Assembly (NCBI GenBank): GCA_002389045.1
Contig: DGNS01000009.1
Location: forward strand, 71,501-135,500
Source: Thiotrichaceae bacterium UBA4486
GTDB lineage: Bacteria; Pseudomonadota; Gammaproteobacteria; Eutrophobiales; Eutrophobiaceae
Direction: 5' to 3'
Length of the DNA stretch: 64,000 bases
The translations under genes and the position numbers were made by a program. This document shows positions 41,349 through 50,866 of the stretch, piece by piece. Below the pieces are notes generated by a model. The model was not told the origin of the DNA. It saw nothing but the letters and a program-made list of their open reading frames with translations, and did not search any database. The first letter of the stretch is position 1. Each line of letters opens with the position of its first letter.

Positions 41349-42827
41349 TCAGATTTTTATGCGCATATGCGGAAATAAAATAACATCGCGGATTGTGGGT
41401 GAATCGGTCAGAAACATGACCAGGCGGTCAATACCAATACCCTCGCCGGCTGCCGGTGGCATGCCATACTCAAGCGCTGTAATGTAATCTTCATCATAGT
41501 GCATGGCTTCGTTATCGCCGGCGACCTTGGCTTCAACCTGTTGCCTGAATCTCTCAGCCTGGTCTTCCGGATCATTCAACTCGGAAAAACCATTGGCGAT
41601 TTCCCGGCCACCGACGAAGAATTCAAAACGATCGGTAATAAACGGATCGTCATCGTTTTTCCTGGCCAGGGGCGACACCTCGGTGGGGAATGCCGTGATG
41701 AACGTCGGTTGCTTCAGGGACGCTTCCACGGTTTTTTCAAAAACCTCGATTTGCAATTTGCCAACACCCCAGGTGGTTTCAACATGGATGTCGAGTCCGT
41801 CAGCGATATTCAGAAGTTTATCCCGGTCATCCAGGTCCGCTGCATTGATTTGCGTATTGAAATGCAGAATGGACTCACGCACGGTCATCCGCCGGAAGGT
41901 CTGCCCCAGGTCGTATTCCTCGTCCTGATAGTTGATGACCGATGCTCCGGTAATCTCAGTCACCAGCGATCGGATCATGTCCTCGGTCAGATCCATCAGA
42001 TCATGGTAATCCGCGTAGGCCTGATAGAATTCCAGCATGGTGAATTCCGGATTGTGCCTGGGAGAAAGCCCCTCGTTGCGAAAACTCCGGTTGATTTCGA
42101 ACACCTTTTCCATACCACCCACCAGCAGGCGTTTAAGATATAGCTCGGGGGCGATACGCAGATACAAATCCATGTCGAGACTGTTGTGATGCGTGATAAA
42201 GGGCCGCGCCGTGGCGCCACCGGGGATAACGTGCATCATGGGTGTTTCCACTTCCATAAAACCGGCGCGGATCAGATAGTCGCGAATGAAGGCGGTTACC
42301 GCGGATCGGATCCGGAAAATAGTGCGGCTGTCCTCGTTCATGATCAGATCCACATAGCGTTGTCGATAACGCGTTTCCTGGTCTGTCAAACCATGAAATT
42401 TCTCCGGCAAGGGGCGAAGCGATTTGGTCAGCAATTGCAGGTCGTCCACCTGCACACTCAACTCACCCTTGTTGGTTTTCATGAGTACGCCGCTGGCGCC
42501 AACGATGTCCCCCGTATCCCAGTGCTTGAATGCACTGTAGACACCTTCCTGCAGATCGTCGCGCCGTGCGTATACCTGGATCTGTCCGCTCATATCCTGG
42601 ATATGGGCGAATGCCGCCTTGCCCATGACCCGCCTGGTCATCAACCGGCCGGCAATGGACACCCTGTGACCGAGTGATTCGAGTTCTTCCTTGCTTTTGT
42701 CTTCATAACGATTATGCAAATCACCGGCGAGCGAATCGCGGCGAAAAGTATTCGGATAGGCATTACCGCTGTCCCTGATTGCCGTGAGTTTATTTCGTCT
42801 TTCCTGTATGAGGTCTTCTTCGGACAT
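41349..42827 (-). CDS. lysS: lysyl-tRNA synthetase, class II
   Basis: A 492-residue enzyme that charges tRNA-Lys. The N-terminal OB-fold anticodon-binding domain spans ~50-150 (VSIAGRLMTRRVMGKAAFAHIQDMSGQIQVY). The class II catalytic core has motif 1 (FIRDYLIRAGFMEVETPMMHVIPGGATARPF), motif 2 (FRNEGLSPRHNPEFTMLEFYQAYADY) and motif 3 (GEGIGIDRLVMFLTDSPTIRDVILFP). The class I lysyl enzyme is excluded by these motifs. It lies downstream of prfB on the same strand, the classical order. A satellite block occupies the gap between the two genes. Length is normal. Confidence 0.96.
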   Translation of the reverse strand: MSEEDLIQERRNKLTAIRDSGNAYPNTFRRDSLAGDLHNRYEDKSKEELESLGHRVSIAGRLMTRRVMGKAAFAHIQDMSGQIQVYARRDDLQEGVYSAFKHWDTGDIVGASGVLMKTNKGELSVQVDDLQLLTKSLRPLPEKFHGLTDQETRYRQRYVDLIMNEDSRTIFRIRSAVTAFIRDYLIRAGFMEVETPMMHVIPGGATARPFITHHNSLDMDLYLRIAPELYLKRLLVGGMEKVFEINRSFRNEGLSPRHNPEFTMLEFYQAYADYHDLMDLTEDMIRSLVTEITGASVINYQDEEYDLGQTFRRMTVRESILHFNTQINAADLDDRDKLLNIADGLDIHVETTWGVGKLQIEVFEKTVEASLKQPTFITAFPTEVSPLARKNDDDPFITDRFEFFVGGREIANGFSELNDPEDQAERFRQQVEAKVAGDNEAMHYDEDYITALEYGMPPAAGEGIGIDRLVMFLTDSPTIRDVILFPHMRIKI

Positions 42828-42837
42828 AAGTATTGTT

Positions 42838-43021
42838 AAGGTTGGTTCCGGGTTCTGGGTTCTGGGTTTTTAGGTTCCAGGTTCATAGTTCAGGGTTCAA
42901 TATTTTCTGTTTTCTGTTACCTGTTACCTGTTATCTGTAGTCTGAAGTCTGAAGTCTGTTATCTGTTATCTGTTATCTGTTATCTGTTGTCTGTTGTCTG
43001 TTGTCTGTTGTCTGTTGTCTG
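42838..43021. repeat. satellite block between prfB and lysS
   Basis: Two classes in one place: GGTTCTGGGTTCTGGG units (42843-42895), then TGTTACCTGTTATCTG, TAGTCTGAAGTCTGA and TGTTATC/TGTTGTC heptamers (42900-43021). It ends 3 bp before the prfB stop codon. Confidence 0.85.
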
Positions 43022-43023
43022 AA

Positions 43024-44122
43024 TCAAATTCCCGCTTTCAGACTCGCTTCGATAAACCTGTCCAAATCTCCATCGAGAACAGCCTCGGTGTTTCCGGTTT
43101 CGATTCCGGTTCGCAAGTCCTTGATCCGGGACTGGTCCAGTACATAGGAGCGGATCTGGCTGCCCCAGCCGATGTCGGCCTTGTTGTCTTCGAGCGCCTG
43201 TTTTTCCTCGTTCAGTTTCATCATTTCCAGTTCGTACAGCTTTGCCCGCAGTTGTTTCATCGCCTGGTCACGGTTCTTGTGCTGTGATCGATCACTCTGG
43301 CACTGGGCTACGATGCCTGTGGGCAGATGGGTCAGGCGAACCGCGGAGTCCGTCTTGTTGACATGCTGCCCGCCGGCGCCACTGGCGCGGTAGGTGTCCG
43401 TGCGAATATCTGCCGGGTTGATTTCGATCTCGATATTGTCATCAATTTCCGGCGATATAAATACCGAGGCAAACGAGGTATGGCGGCGGTTGCCTGAATC
43501 GAAAGGAGACTTTCTCACCAGACGGTGTACACCGGTTTCCGTGCGCAACCAGCCATAGGCATAAGGCCCCTGGAAATACACCGTGGCGCTCTTGATCCCG
43601 GCGACTTCTCCAGGTGAGACTTCGATCAGTTCGGTATTGAAGCCGTGCTGCTCACCCCAGCGCAGGTACATCCTCAGCAGCATCTCGGCCCAGTCCTGTG
43701 CCTCGGTGCCCCCGGATCCGGCCTGAATATCGAGGTAGGCGTTACTGGCATCCATATCACCGGAAAACATGCGTTGAAATTCCATTTCACCAAGCTGTTT
43801 TTCATAACGGTCAAGATCGGTCGTGATTGCATCAACCGCGGCGGGATCCTCGTCGTCACGCGCCATGTCCAGCAGTTCAGCGGCATCATTGAGGCCTGTG
43901 GTTAATGAATCAAGCCCCTCGACAACCTGCTGCAGCAGTGCCCGTTCCTTACTCAGCGACTGGGTGCGATCCGGGTCCTCCCAGACATCAGGCTGTTCCA
44001 GTTCCCGCTGGACTTCGATCAGCCGGTCGGATTTCTGTTCGTAGTCAAAGATACCTCCTGAGCATGTGCGTACGCTCGAGCATATCCTTGATACGTGTCT
44101 GGACAGGGTTTGTTTCTAGCAT
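43024..44122 (-). CDS. prfB: peptide chain release factor 2, with programmed +1 frameshift
   Basis: Two overlapping frames give one 365-residue protein, the usual RF2 length. Frame 1 starts at ATG 44120-44122 (METNPVQT-like MLETNPVQTRIKDMLERT) and ends at TGA 44045-44047, preceded by AGG-AGG-TAT-CTT, a near-perfect match to the E. coli slippery signal. The shift past U gives GAC and continues as DYEQKSDRLIEVQREL to 43024. Domain features are SGGTEAQDWAEMLLRMY, the GGQ catalytic motif in RASGAGGQHVNKTDSAVRL (~250), and an SPF tripeptide in RLVRKSPFDSG. It recognises UGA and UAA. RF2 level thus feeds back on its own frameshift. Confidence 0.95.
44045..44059 (-). promoter_or_regulatory. RF2 programmed frameshift site
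   Basis: On the minus strand: AGGAGG, then TATCTTTGAC. The internal Shine-Dalgarno pairs with rRNA three bases before the CUU-U slip codon, and UGA is the hungry stop. All the features of the known RF2 recoding signal are present. Confidence 0.93.
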
Positions 44123-44213
44123 TGACGCGGGCTCCCGTAAAACAAGGCGGGATTCTACAGCATTGGCCTGAAAGGTGAAATGCGAAAGCTGTGAGGGTAG
44201 AGATCGCGGCAGA

Positions 44214-45983
44214 TTATGCGGATTTTCTGAACTTCCTGACCGTGCCGTGCAAGGCCTTCAGCTTGCCGATCTTGTGCCGGACAAAAAAGTCGGTGAATTC
44301 CGCCGCGGGCAGGGGTTTGCTGAAATAAAATCCCTGGGCCTCGTCACACCCCTGTTGTTTCAGGAATTCAAGTTGCTCACTGGTCTCTATGCCCTCGGCT
44401 GTAACATTCAGGCGCAGCTTGTGCCCCAGGGCGATAATAGCCGAACAGATGGCGGCATCATCGGGATCCGTGGTGATATCCATGACAAAGGAGCGGTCAA
44501 TCTTCAAGGTCTCTATAGGGAAACGTTTCAGATACGCCAGCGAACAGTATCCGGTCCCGAAATCATCAATGGAGACATGCATGCCCCACTCCTTGAGTTT
44601 TTTCAGGGTCGTTATCGAGGCCTCGGTATCGTCCATCAACAGCGATTCGGTGATTTCGAGTTCAATATTACGAGGTACGATTGAATACTCCAGGGCGGTA
44701 TCCAGGATCATATCCGCGAGGTCCTGCTGGTACAATTGCCGCGGTGACAGGTTGACCGCCACCCTGATCGGATCCATACCGGTCATATTCCATTCCTGCA
44801 TCTGGCTGCAGGCCTCACGAATCACCCACTCACCGATGCTGTTTATCAATCCATTCTCCTCGGCCAGGGGAATGAACTTTGCGGGCGATACCATGCCCAG
44901 GTCCGGCTGGTTCCAGCGGATCAGCGCCTCGGCACCGATCATTTCCCCGTTTCGTATATTAATCTTGGGTTGATAAAACAACTGGAATTCCCTTTTATGC
45001 ATGGCCTGCCGCAACCGGGACTCCAGTTCCATGCGTTCCTCGCTCTCCCTGTTCATGCCGTCGGTATAGAACTGAAAACCGTTTCTGCCCTCTTCCTTGG
45101 CGCGATACATGGCCGAATCCGCATGTTTCATCAACTGTTCCACGCTATCGGCGTCATCGGGATACATGGTTATGCCGATACTCGGTGTTACATAAAGCTC
45201 CTGATCATGAATCCTGATGGGATAGGAAATAAAACGAATAATCTTGTTGGCAACAATAACGGCATCATTCGCATGATTGACGCCCTCCAGGAGAATGGTG
45301 AATTCATCGCCGCCAAAACGGGCTACAGTATCCTGTTCCCGTGTACAGCGTTCAAGTCGTGTGGCTACTTCCTGCAGGAGCGTATCGCCGGCATTATGAC
45401 CCAGGGTATCATTGATATGCTTGAACCGGTCGAGATCAATAAACATGATTGCGACCTGGATTTTGTCCCGGTTGGCCCTGACGATAGCCCTGTTCAGTCT
45501 CTCCATGAAAAGCGAGCGATTAACCAGTCCGGTCAACCCGTCATGCCGCTCTATATAACCCAGTCCACGCTCGACCTTTTTCCTTTCGATTGCAAAACAT
45601 ATTGAACGCATGATCTGTTTTTTATCATTCATTCCCTTGACCAGGTAATCCTGGGCGCCGTGCCTGACTACCGTCAGAGCTGCTTCCTGATCATCAACAC
45701 CACCCAGCGCCACCAGTGGCAGTCCGCTCTTGATCTCCAGCATCCTTTCTATACAGACTGTGCCTTTGGCATCAGGCAGGGTCAAATCGATCAGGACAAG
45801 TTCGAAATCATTCTCGTTAATGAGTTTCCGGGCCTGCTGCAGTGAACCCGCCAGCATGATCTCGAAAGAATATCCGGCAATATTACTGAGCATACCGTTG
45901 ATCAAATCGATATCTGCCGGATCATCCTCTACCAGTAATACCTTGTGTAATACCGGGTGCTGTCCAGTCATAACCGGTCTCAT
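44214..45983 (-). CDS. REC-GGDEF-EAL response regulator, intact c-di-GMP domains
   Basis: 589 residues. The receiver domain (~13-130) has KVLLVEDDPADIDLI, LVLIDLTLPDAKG (phospho-Asp) and DYLVKG (Lys). The GGDEF domain (~160-320) is active-type (ARFGGDEFTILLEG), with the RxxD I-site REQD. The EAL domain (~335-580) is complete: GAEALIRWNQP, VNLSPRQL, LEITESLL, IDDFGTGYCSLAYLKRFP, LKIDRSFV, TAEGIETS, QGFYFSKPL. Both synthase and phosphodiesterase activities are possible, with output set by phosphorylation. The start overlaps the upstream paralogue stop (ATGA). A sensor kinase is not in the window. Confidence 0.92.
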   Translation of the reverse strand: MRPVMTGQHPVLHKVLLVEDDPADIDLINGMLSNIAGYSFEIMLAGSLQQARKLINENDFELVLIDLTLPDAKGTVCIERMLEIKSGLPLVALGGVDDQEAALTVVRHGAQDYLVKGMNDKKQIMRSICFAIERKKVERGLGYIERHDGLTGLVNRSLFMERLNRAIVRANRDKIQVAIMFIDLDRFKHINDTLGHNAGDTLLQEVATRLERCTREQDTVARFGGDEFTILLEGVNHANDAVIVANKIIRFISYPIRIHDQELYVTPSIGITMYPDDADSVEQLMKHADSAMYRAKEEGRNGFQFYTDGMNRESEERMELESRLRQAMHKREFQLFYQPKINIRNGEMIGAEALIRWNQPDLGMVSPAKFIPLAEENGLINSIGEWVIREACSQMQEWNMTGMDPIRVAVNLSPRQLYQQDLADMILDTALEYSIVPRNIELEITESLLMDDTEASITTLKKLKEWGMHVSIDDFGTGYCSLAYLKRFPIETLKIDRSFVMDITTDPDDAAICSAIIALGHKLRLNVTAEGIETSEQLEFLKQQGCDEAQGFYFSKPLPAAEFTDFFVRHKIGKLKALHGTVRKFRKSA

Positions 45984-47722
45984 ACTGCCATTTTAAGGTC
46001 GGATTCGAACATGAGGTTCAGTTCAAGCCCGTTGGTGAGCAGGTAATTGCGCAGGGATGTTGGCGGCATGGCCGGGCTGAGAAAATTACCCTGCATCTCG
46101 TCAACAGCCATATCGAATAACAGTTTGAACTGATCGATGTTATCTACACCATCGGCAACCACATTGACATGAAGATCACGGGCCAGCCGTACAATCGCCG
46201 TGGTAATGGTGGAATCCGTGGAACGATGACCGATATGTTCAATCAGGCTCCGATCAAGCTTGATGGTATCGACCAGAAAGTTCCTCAGGTAATCAAACGA
46301 ACAATGTCCGGTACCGAAATCATCCACGCTTATAGACACCCCGATTTTACGCAGGTCCTGTAACTGCCTGCTGCATACCTCCTCGTTGTTGATCAGAGTT
46401 TGCTCTGTCACCTCCAGTTCCAGCAGGCACGAGGGTAAACCGGTCTTGTCGAGTACCCGTTCTACAGTATCAACAAAATTCCTGTCCAGCAGTTGCCGTG
46501 CTGTAATATTGACCGACATGGGTCCTACACAAAGGCCGCTCTGATGCCAGCGCTTGCTGGTTTCACAGGCCGTTTCCAGTATCCACTCACCTACTTCATG
46601 TACAATAGACCTGTTTTCCAGGTAATGCATGAAATCCTCCGGCAACAACAGGCCGAGTCGCGGATGATTCCAGCATAACAGGGCCTCGGAACCGCAAACG
46701 CGCGCATTATTCAGGTTAAACCTGGGCTGGTAATGAAGACAGAATTCCTTGCGTTCCAGGGCATTGGCCAGTTCATTTTCCAGATTCATGACATGGATAA
46801 ATTCCGTATCCATATTACCCGTGTAAAAACAATACCTGCTGCCACCTTCGGCGTATGCGCGGCAGCGGGCAAGTTCCGCCTTGTAAATCAGATCATTGAT
46901 ATTCCGGCCGCATTGCGGAAACAGCGAGATACCGATACTGCAGCCGGTAACAACCGCTTTACCGTCGGTAACCATATGCCGTGATAATGCACTGATGACC
47001 TTGCTGGCCACTGAGCCTGCGCCGTGGGCATGATTGGCGGATTCCAGCAATACCACGAACTCATCTCCACCGACACGGGCCACTGTGTCGCATCCCCTGA
47101 GACAATTGCGTATACGATCCGCTGTCTGCCTGAGCAGTTTATCCGAGCGCCGGCGGCCAAGTTGCTCGTCAATACGACGGAAATTATCCAGATCTATGTA
47201 CAACACCGCGATACCGGTTCGGTTGCGCGACGCCCGCTCTATGGCCTGTTCCAGTCGGTCGTCCAGCAATAAACGATTCGCTAATCCTGTAAGCGGCTCA
47301 TAGGTCGGTAATTCTGCGATCTTTCTGAGATAACGTGCCCGTTCCATGGCATAGCGAATGGCATGGAACAGGTGTGCTGAATTGCAGTGCCGTTTGTCCA
47401 GATAATCCTGGGCTCCCTTTCTGAGTGCAAGTATCGAATAGTCCACATCAGCCTGCTGGTTGAGAACAACAAGAGGTAATCCGGGTGAGTGTTCATGCAA
47501 TTCCGGGATAACCGCGAGATCAGGCGTATAACAATGATCGAGATCCAGCACAGCAACATCAAACGTATCATTGCCGCGAAGAACACGTGAGAGTTCATCG
47601 GGTTTTCCCGGAGTAAAATTGAATGTGGCGGCGGGCTCATCACCCAGCATGGCCTCAAGCTCAGGTATCGCACTGTCATTGTCGGCAATAGTCAATATCC
47701 GGTAGGCTCTTTTTTCGGGCAT
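45980..47722 (-). CDS. REC-like GGDEF-EAL protein, partly degenerate EAL
   Basis: 580 residues from the ATG at 47722. The frame stays open to a TTG at 47980, touching recJ, but the extra part lacks domain character. The receiver-like domain (~10-120) has RILTIADND, FDVAVLDLD (acceptor Asp) and QDYLDKR, so it may be phosphorylated, although the surface is divergent. The GGDEF domain is complete with RxxD (RGCD) and VARVGGDEFVVLLE. The EAL domain keeps GSEALLCWN and VDDFGTGHCS, but AEGVE is ADGVD and QGFYFSRP is QGNFLSPA, so phosphodiesterase activity is doubtful. It is a diverged duplicate of the downstream gene. Confidence 0.86.
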   Translation of the reverse strand: MPEKRAYRILTIADNDSAIPELEAMLGDEPAATFNFTPGKPDELSRVLRGNDTFDVAVLDLDHCYTPDLAVIPELHEHSPGLPLVVLNQQADVDYSILALRKGAQDYLDKRHCNSAHLFHAIRYAMERARYLRKIAELPTYEPLTGLANRLLLDDRLEQAIERASRNRTGIAVLYIDLDNFRRIDEQLGRRRSDKLLRQTADRIRNCLRGCDTVARVGGDEFVVLLESANHAHGAGSVASKVISALSRHMVTDGKAVVTGCSIGISLFPQCGRNINDLIYKAELARCRAYAEGGSRYCFYTGNMDTEFIHVMNLENELANALERKEFCLHYQPRFNLNNARVCGSEALLCWNHPRLGLLLPEDFMHYLENRSIVHEVGEWILETACETSKRWHQSGLCVGPMSVNITARQLLDRNFVDTVERVLDKTGLPSCLLELEVTEQTLINNEEVCSRQLQDLRKIGVSISVDDFGTGHCSFDYLRNFLVDTIKLDRSLIEHIGHRSTDSTITTAIVRLARDLHVNVVADGVDNIDQFKLLFDMAVDEMQGNFLSPAMPPTSLRNYLLTNGLELNLMFESDLKMAV

Positions 47723-47976
47723 GGAATAATCCTGGTCTGTGGCACCTGCATACTGATGAATCATTACTGGACCAGGCTGACAAGCACAGTTGCCCTTGTT
47801 ATCCAATCCGGGATCCATCACCTGTTCATACGCTAACGGCAATAATCGTGGAATCTTTACGTGTATCAGCCGCTTGGGTTTGCCGGTGCTTGCCTGTTCA
47901 GCAACCATGAATGCAGCGCAGGGTGAGGATGTTGTAGCCGGTGTTTTCAGGAACAAACCGGCGTGGAAGTACCGGA
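47723..47976. other. 254-bp gap between recJ and the GGDEF-EAL gene
   Basis: It is open in frame with the downstream gene (from a TTG overlapping the recJ stop), but the translation is low in domain-like sequence (Pro, Arg, Cys rich) and there is a MIHQ.. ATG at ~47767. Either a leader with an N-terminal extension, or promoter DNA. Confidence 0.4.
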
Positions 47977-49713
47977 TCAAGTCATTGTTCGCGGAGAAAG
48001 CTGTTCCACCATGAGTTGCAGGTTTCTGCTGCCACGAAACTCGTTGATATCCAGCCGGTAGACGACGCTGAGCCGCCGGACATTCTCGTCCCAGTCATCA
48101 TCGACGGTATTGAAAGCAATGGCCTGGATCACGGCGCCCCCGCGACTGTGGCGCAACTCCAGGCGCAGGTGTTTCTCGCCGACAATCCGGCGTTCGACGA
48201 TGTCGAACTCCCCCCTGAACAAGGGCTCCGGGAAGCCCTGCCCCCAGGGTCCGCCCCGGTGAATCGTTTGCGCCAGTTCAAAGCTTAAATCGGCAGGCGT
48301 AAGTTCGCCGTCGGTGAGGATACGGCCCTGTAATTGTTCCTCATCCACGAGTGCACGCACCTGCGCATCGAACAATTGTCCGAAACGCTCAAGATCCGTT
48401 GCGGCGATGCTAAGGCCGGCGGCCATGGCATGGCCGCCGAACTTTTCGATAACGCCGGGATGATGGCTCGAAATGGCCTCCAGTACATCGCGTATATGGA
48501 CACCGTTGATGGAACGCCCGGAGCCCTTGATGCGGCCTTCCTTATCCGGGGCAAAGACAATCACCGGACGATGAAATTTTTCCTTGATCCGTGATGCCAG
48601 TATGCCCACCACACCCTGATGCCAATCCTCGCGGTACAGGCACAGGGCGGCGGCAGAACCGACACGATCACGTTCCAGTTCCGACTCCAGATCTTCCAGC
48701 GCCGAGAGCTCCATCTCGCTCTGGATCTGACGGCGCTCCAGGTTGAGGTCATGAAGTTGCCGGGCGATGTCCATGGCCCGTCCGGTATCGTCGGTGAGCA
48801 GGCATTCGATGCCGAGCGACATATCGGTAAGCCGGCCCGCCGCATTCAGCCTCGGGCCGATGGCAAAACCCAGATCGGAGGCAACAATGCGCTCTCGCCT
48901 GCGTCCGGATACGTCAAGCAGGGCGAGGATCCCGGCACAGCACTGGCCGGCCCGTATGCGGGCAAGTCCCTGGGCCACCATGATGCGGTTGTTATGATCC
49001 AGCGGGACGACGTCAGCCACCGTCCCCAGCGCCACCAGGTCGAGCACACAGGCAAGATTGAATTCATCGATACCGCATTCACTGAACCAGCCGTTCCGGC
49101 GCAGGTGTGCACGCAGGGCAATCATGATATTGAAAATCACGCCGACACCGGCCAGTGACTTGCTGGCATAGGTATCGCCGGGCTGGTTGGGATTGACGAT
49201 AACCGTGGCTGCAGGCAGTTCCGGGCCCGGCAGATGATGATCCGTCACCAGCACATCCATGCCGAGTTCACGCGCATGGCGGACACCGGCGATGCTGGAA
49301 ATGCCATTATCGACGGTGATGATCAAATCGGGAGCGCGTTCAGCGGCCACATCGACGATTTCCGGAGTCAGACCGTAACCATAATCAAAACGGTTCGGAA
49401 CGATGTAGTCCACGTGTTTCGCGCCCATGGCGCGCAGTGAACGCAGGGCCACGGCGCAACTGGTGGCGCCATCCGCATCGAAATCAGCCACCACCAGAAT
49501 CCTGCGATCCTTTCTCAGGCATTTCTCCAGCAAGGCTATGGCGTCGTCGATGTGTTTCAACGTACTGTAAGGCAACAGCCGGTTCAGGGAATAATCCAGA
49601 TCATTTCCGGAACGTATGCCCCGGGCGGCATATACGCGACGGATCACGGGATGCAGATCCCCCGGCAGTTCACAATCGTCAGGCACGTCGCGCTGGATTA
49701 CCTGTGCTGTCAT
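47977..49713 (-). CDS. recJ: single-stranded-DNA-specific exonuclease
   Basis: A 578-residue 5'-3' ssDNA exonuclease acting in recombination and mismatch repair. DHH-family motifs are VVADFDADGATSCAVALRSLRAMG (~72), IVTVDNGISSIAGV (as LIITVDNGISS, ~130), VLVTDHHLPGPELPAATVIVNPN (DHH, ~155) and LACVLDLVALGTVADVVPL (~225). The DHHA1 domain has SGRSINGVHIRDVLEAI and GGHAMAAGLS (~400-425). The OB-like C-terminal part is LQGRILTDGEL and beyond. It starts at ATG 49713, 3 bp after the stop of the uncharacterised gene upstream, so they are likely cotranscribed. Confidence 0.95.
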   Translation of the reverse strand: MTAQVIQRDVPDDCELPGDLHPVIRRVYAARGIRSGNDLDYSLNRLLPYSTLKHIDDAIALLEKCLRKDRRILVVADFDADGATSCAVALRSLRAMGAKHVDYIVPNRFDYGYGLTPEIVDVAAERAPDLIITVDNGISSIAGVRHARELGMDVLVTDHHLPGPELPAATVIVNPNQPGDTYASKSLAGVGVIFNIMIALRAHLRRNGWFSECGIDEFNLACVLDLVALGTVADVVPLDHNNRIMVAQGLARIRAGQCCAGILALLDVSGRRRERIVASDLGFAIGPRLNAAGRLTDMSLGIECLLTDDTGRAMDIARQLHDLNLERRQIQSEMELSALEDLESELERDRVGSAAALCLYREDWHQGVVGILASRIKEKFHRPVIVFAPDKEGRIKGSGRSINGVHIRDVLEAISSHHPGVIEKFGGHAMAAGLSIAATDLERFGQLFDAQVRALVDEEQLQGRILTDGELTPADLSFELAQTIHRGGPWGQGFPEPLFRGEFDIVERRIVGEKHLRLELRHSRGGAVIQAIAFNTVDDDWDENVRRLSVVYRLDINEFRGSRNLQLMVEQLSPRTMT

Positions 49714-49716
49714 GAT

Positions 49717-50739
49717 CTATACGTCTGCTCGTAAATGATCGGAGAATTTCCGCAATCCACGCCAGAATTTCAACAGGTGAATTTTTTTGAAGTGATACAT
49801 CTCGTGATCGGTCAGTAGTTTGACACTGCGGATATGACCCAGGTGAACGTTGTTCAGAATCGGCCGCATCCATTGTTTTTCGATGCGTTCGACCCATGTG
49901 TTCCAGCCGGCAATATCCTGGTAATCATGACACCGCTGTACCGCATCCAGTACCAGCAGGTACTCGCCCTGCGCTTGCAGGCTGTTGATAATAAACTGTT
50001 CCACCGGTTCGCAGACTGTTCCCGAGAGCATGCATAGCCCCTGTACCAGGGCATCGTCACTGTATACCCGCGACCACGTACGCGGCAGGATCGCCGGCAG
50101 TTCGCCACTGCCCCAGAACCACAGACTGTTTACCGGCAACTTGCCGCTGTCTTCGCGCAAACGGTTGATGTCGCAGTCATGCAACTGCATCTGGATTTCA
50201 TTAATAAACGTCAGCCACTCGGCCCGGTCGCGGCCACGCGGCATCAGGTTGAGAATGGATTGACCGCGCGCCGCCGCTAAATCCACTGTTTGTATGCCGG
50301 GTATGGCCGGCAGTTGTACATACCAGCGATCCGCGGACGGCACCTCGAGATGGAAATGATGTTCCTTGAAGAGGGACTGCAACTTCGCACCCAATGCGAG
50401 AGCTTCGTGTTGTTCCAGTTGTAATCTCGTGACATCAAACAGTGTCATACCGTGCGCACCGGTGCTCAGATGCACGGGATCCGCGCGCATCCATACGCCC
50501 TGCGGCCGTGCTGCATCATCGATCAGACGAGTGATGGCGGCTGCTGGAAAATCAGCCTCTCCGGAAAGGGTTAATCCAAACAAACGCGCCAGTTGCGGGC
50601 AGTACCCCGGTGCATCGATGTGCGACTTGTCGGCATGGCCGAGGATGGTGGCCAGTGATACCGGTTCAGTGAAATCCTCAAACAAATTATGGCGGGTGAA
50701 ATCCAGCAGACCGGGAATATAAAGTGTGAGCCTACTCAT
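49717..50739 (-). CDS. conserved uncharacterised protein, next to recJ
   Basis: 340 residues; I do not recognise a characterised family with confidence. The start MSRLTLYIPGLLDFT resembles proteins sometimes labelled phosphoglycerate-mutase-like in related genomes. Conserved-looking blocks are RLFGLTLSGEADFPAAAITRLIDD (~50), PQGVWMRADPVHLSTGAHG (~80), LPVNSLWFWGSGELP (~205) and a C-terminal Lys/His-rich region. No signal peptide or TM helix. It lies 3 bp before recJ and 128 bp after thrC, satellite DNA filling that gap. It is a soluble cytoplasmic protein of unknown role. Confidence 0.7.
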   Translation of the reverse strand: MSRLTLYIPGLLDFTRHNLFEDFTEPVSLATILGHADKSHIDAPGYCPQLARLFGLTLSGEADFPAAAITRLIDDAARPQGVWMRADPVHLSTGAHGMTLFDVTRLQLEQHEALALGAKLQSLFKEHHFHLEVPSADRWYVQLPAIPGIQTVDLAAARGQSILNLMPRGRDRAEWLTFINEIQMQLHDCDINRLREDSGKLPVNSLWFWGSGELPAILPRTWSRVYSDDALVQGLCMLSGTVCEPVEQFIINSLQAQGEYLLVLDAVQRCHDYQDIAGWNTWVERIEKQWMRPILNNVHLGHIRSVKLLTDHEMYHFKKIHLLKFWRGLRKFSDHLRADV

Positions 50740-50794
50740 CGGAAAAAGTGGAACAAGAGTGTATTCCCGGAGCGCTGATCGGCCGACTCACACT

Positions 50795-50866
50795 GTTCTC
50801 CGTCCACCGTTCACCGTTCACTGTTCACTGTTGCCTGTTGTCTATTGTCTGTTGTCTGTCCACCGT
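50795..50866. repeat. satellite between thrC and the uncharacterised gene
   Basis: CCACCGTTCACCGTTCACTGTTCACTGTTGCCTG, then TGTCTATTGTCTGTTGTCTG: mixed TTCACTG and TTGTCTG units, with a CCACCGTTCA motif at both ends. Confidence 0.75.

Noticed and set aside
43024..43866. 281-residue RF2 as a complete gene from the ATG at 43866
   Set aside because: Upstream in-frame sequence continues the RF2 N-terminus, and the recoding signal is intact.
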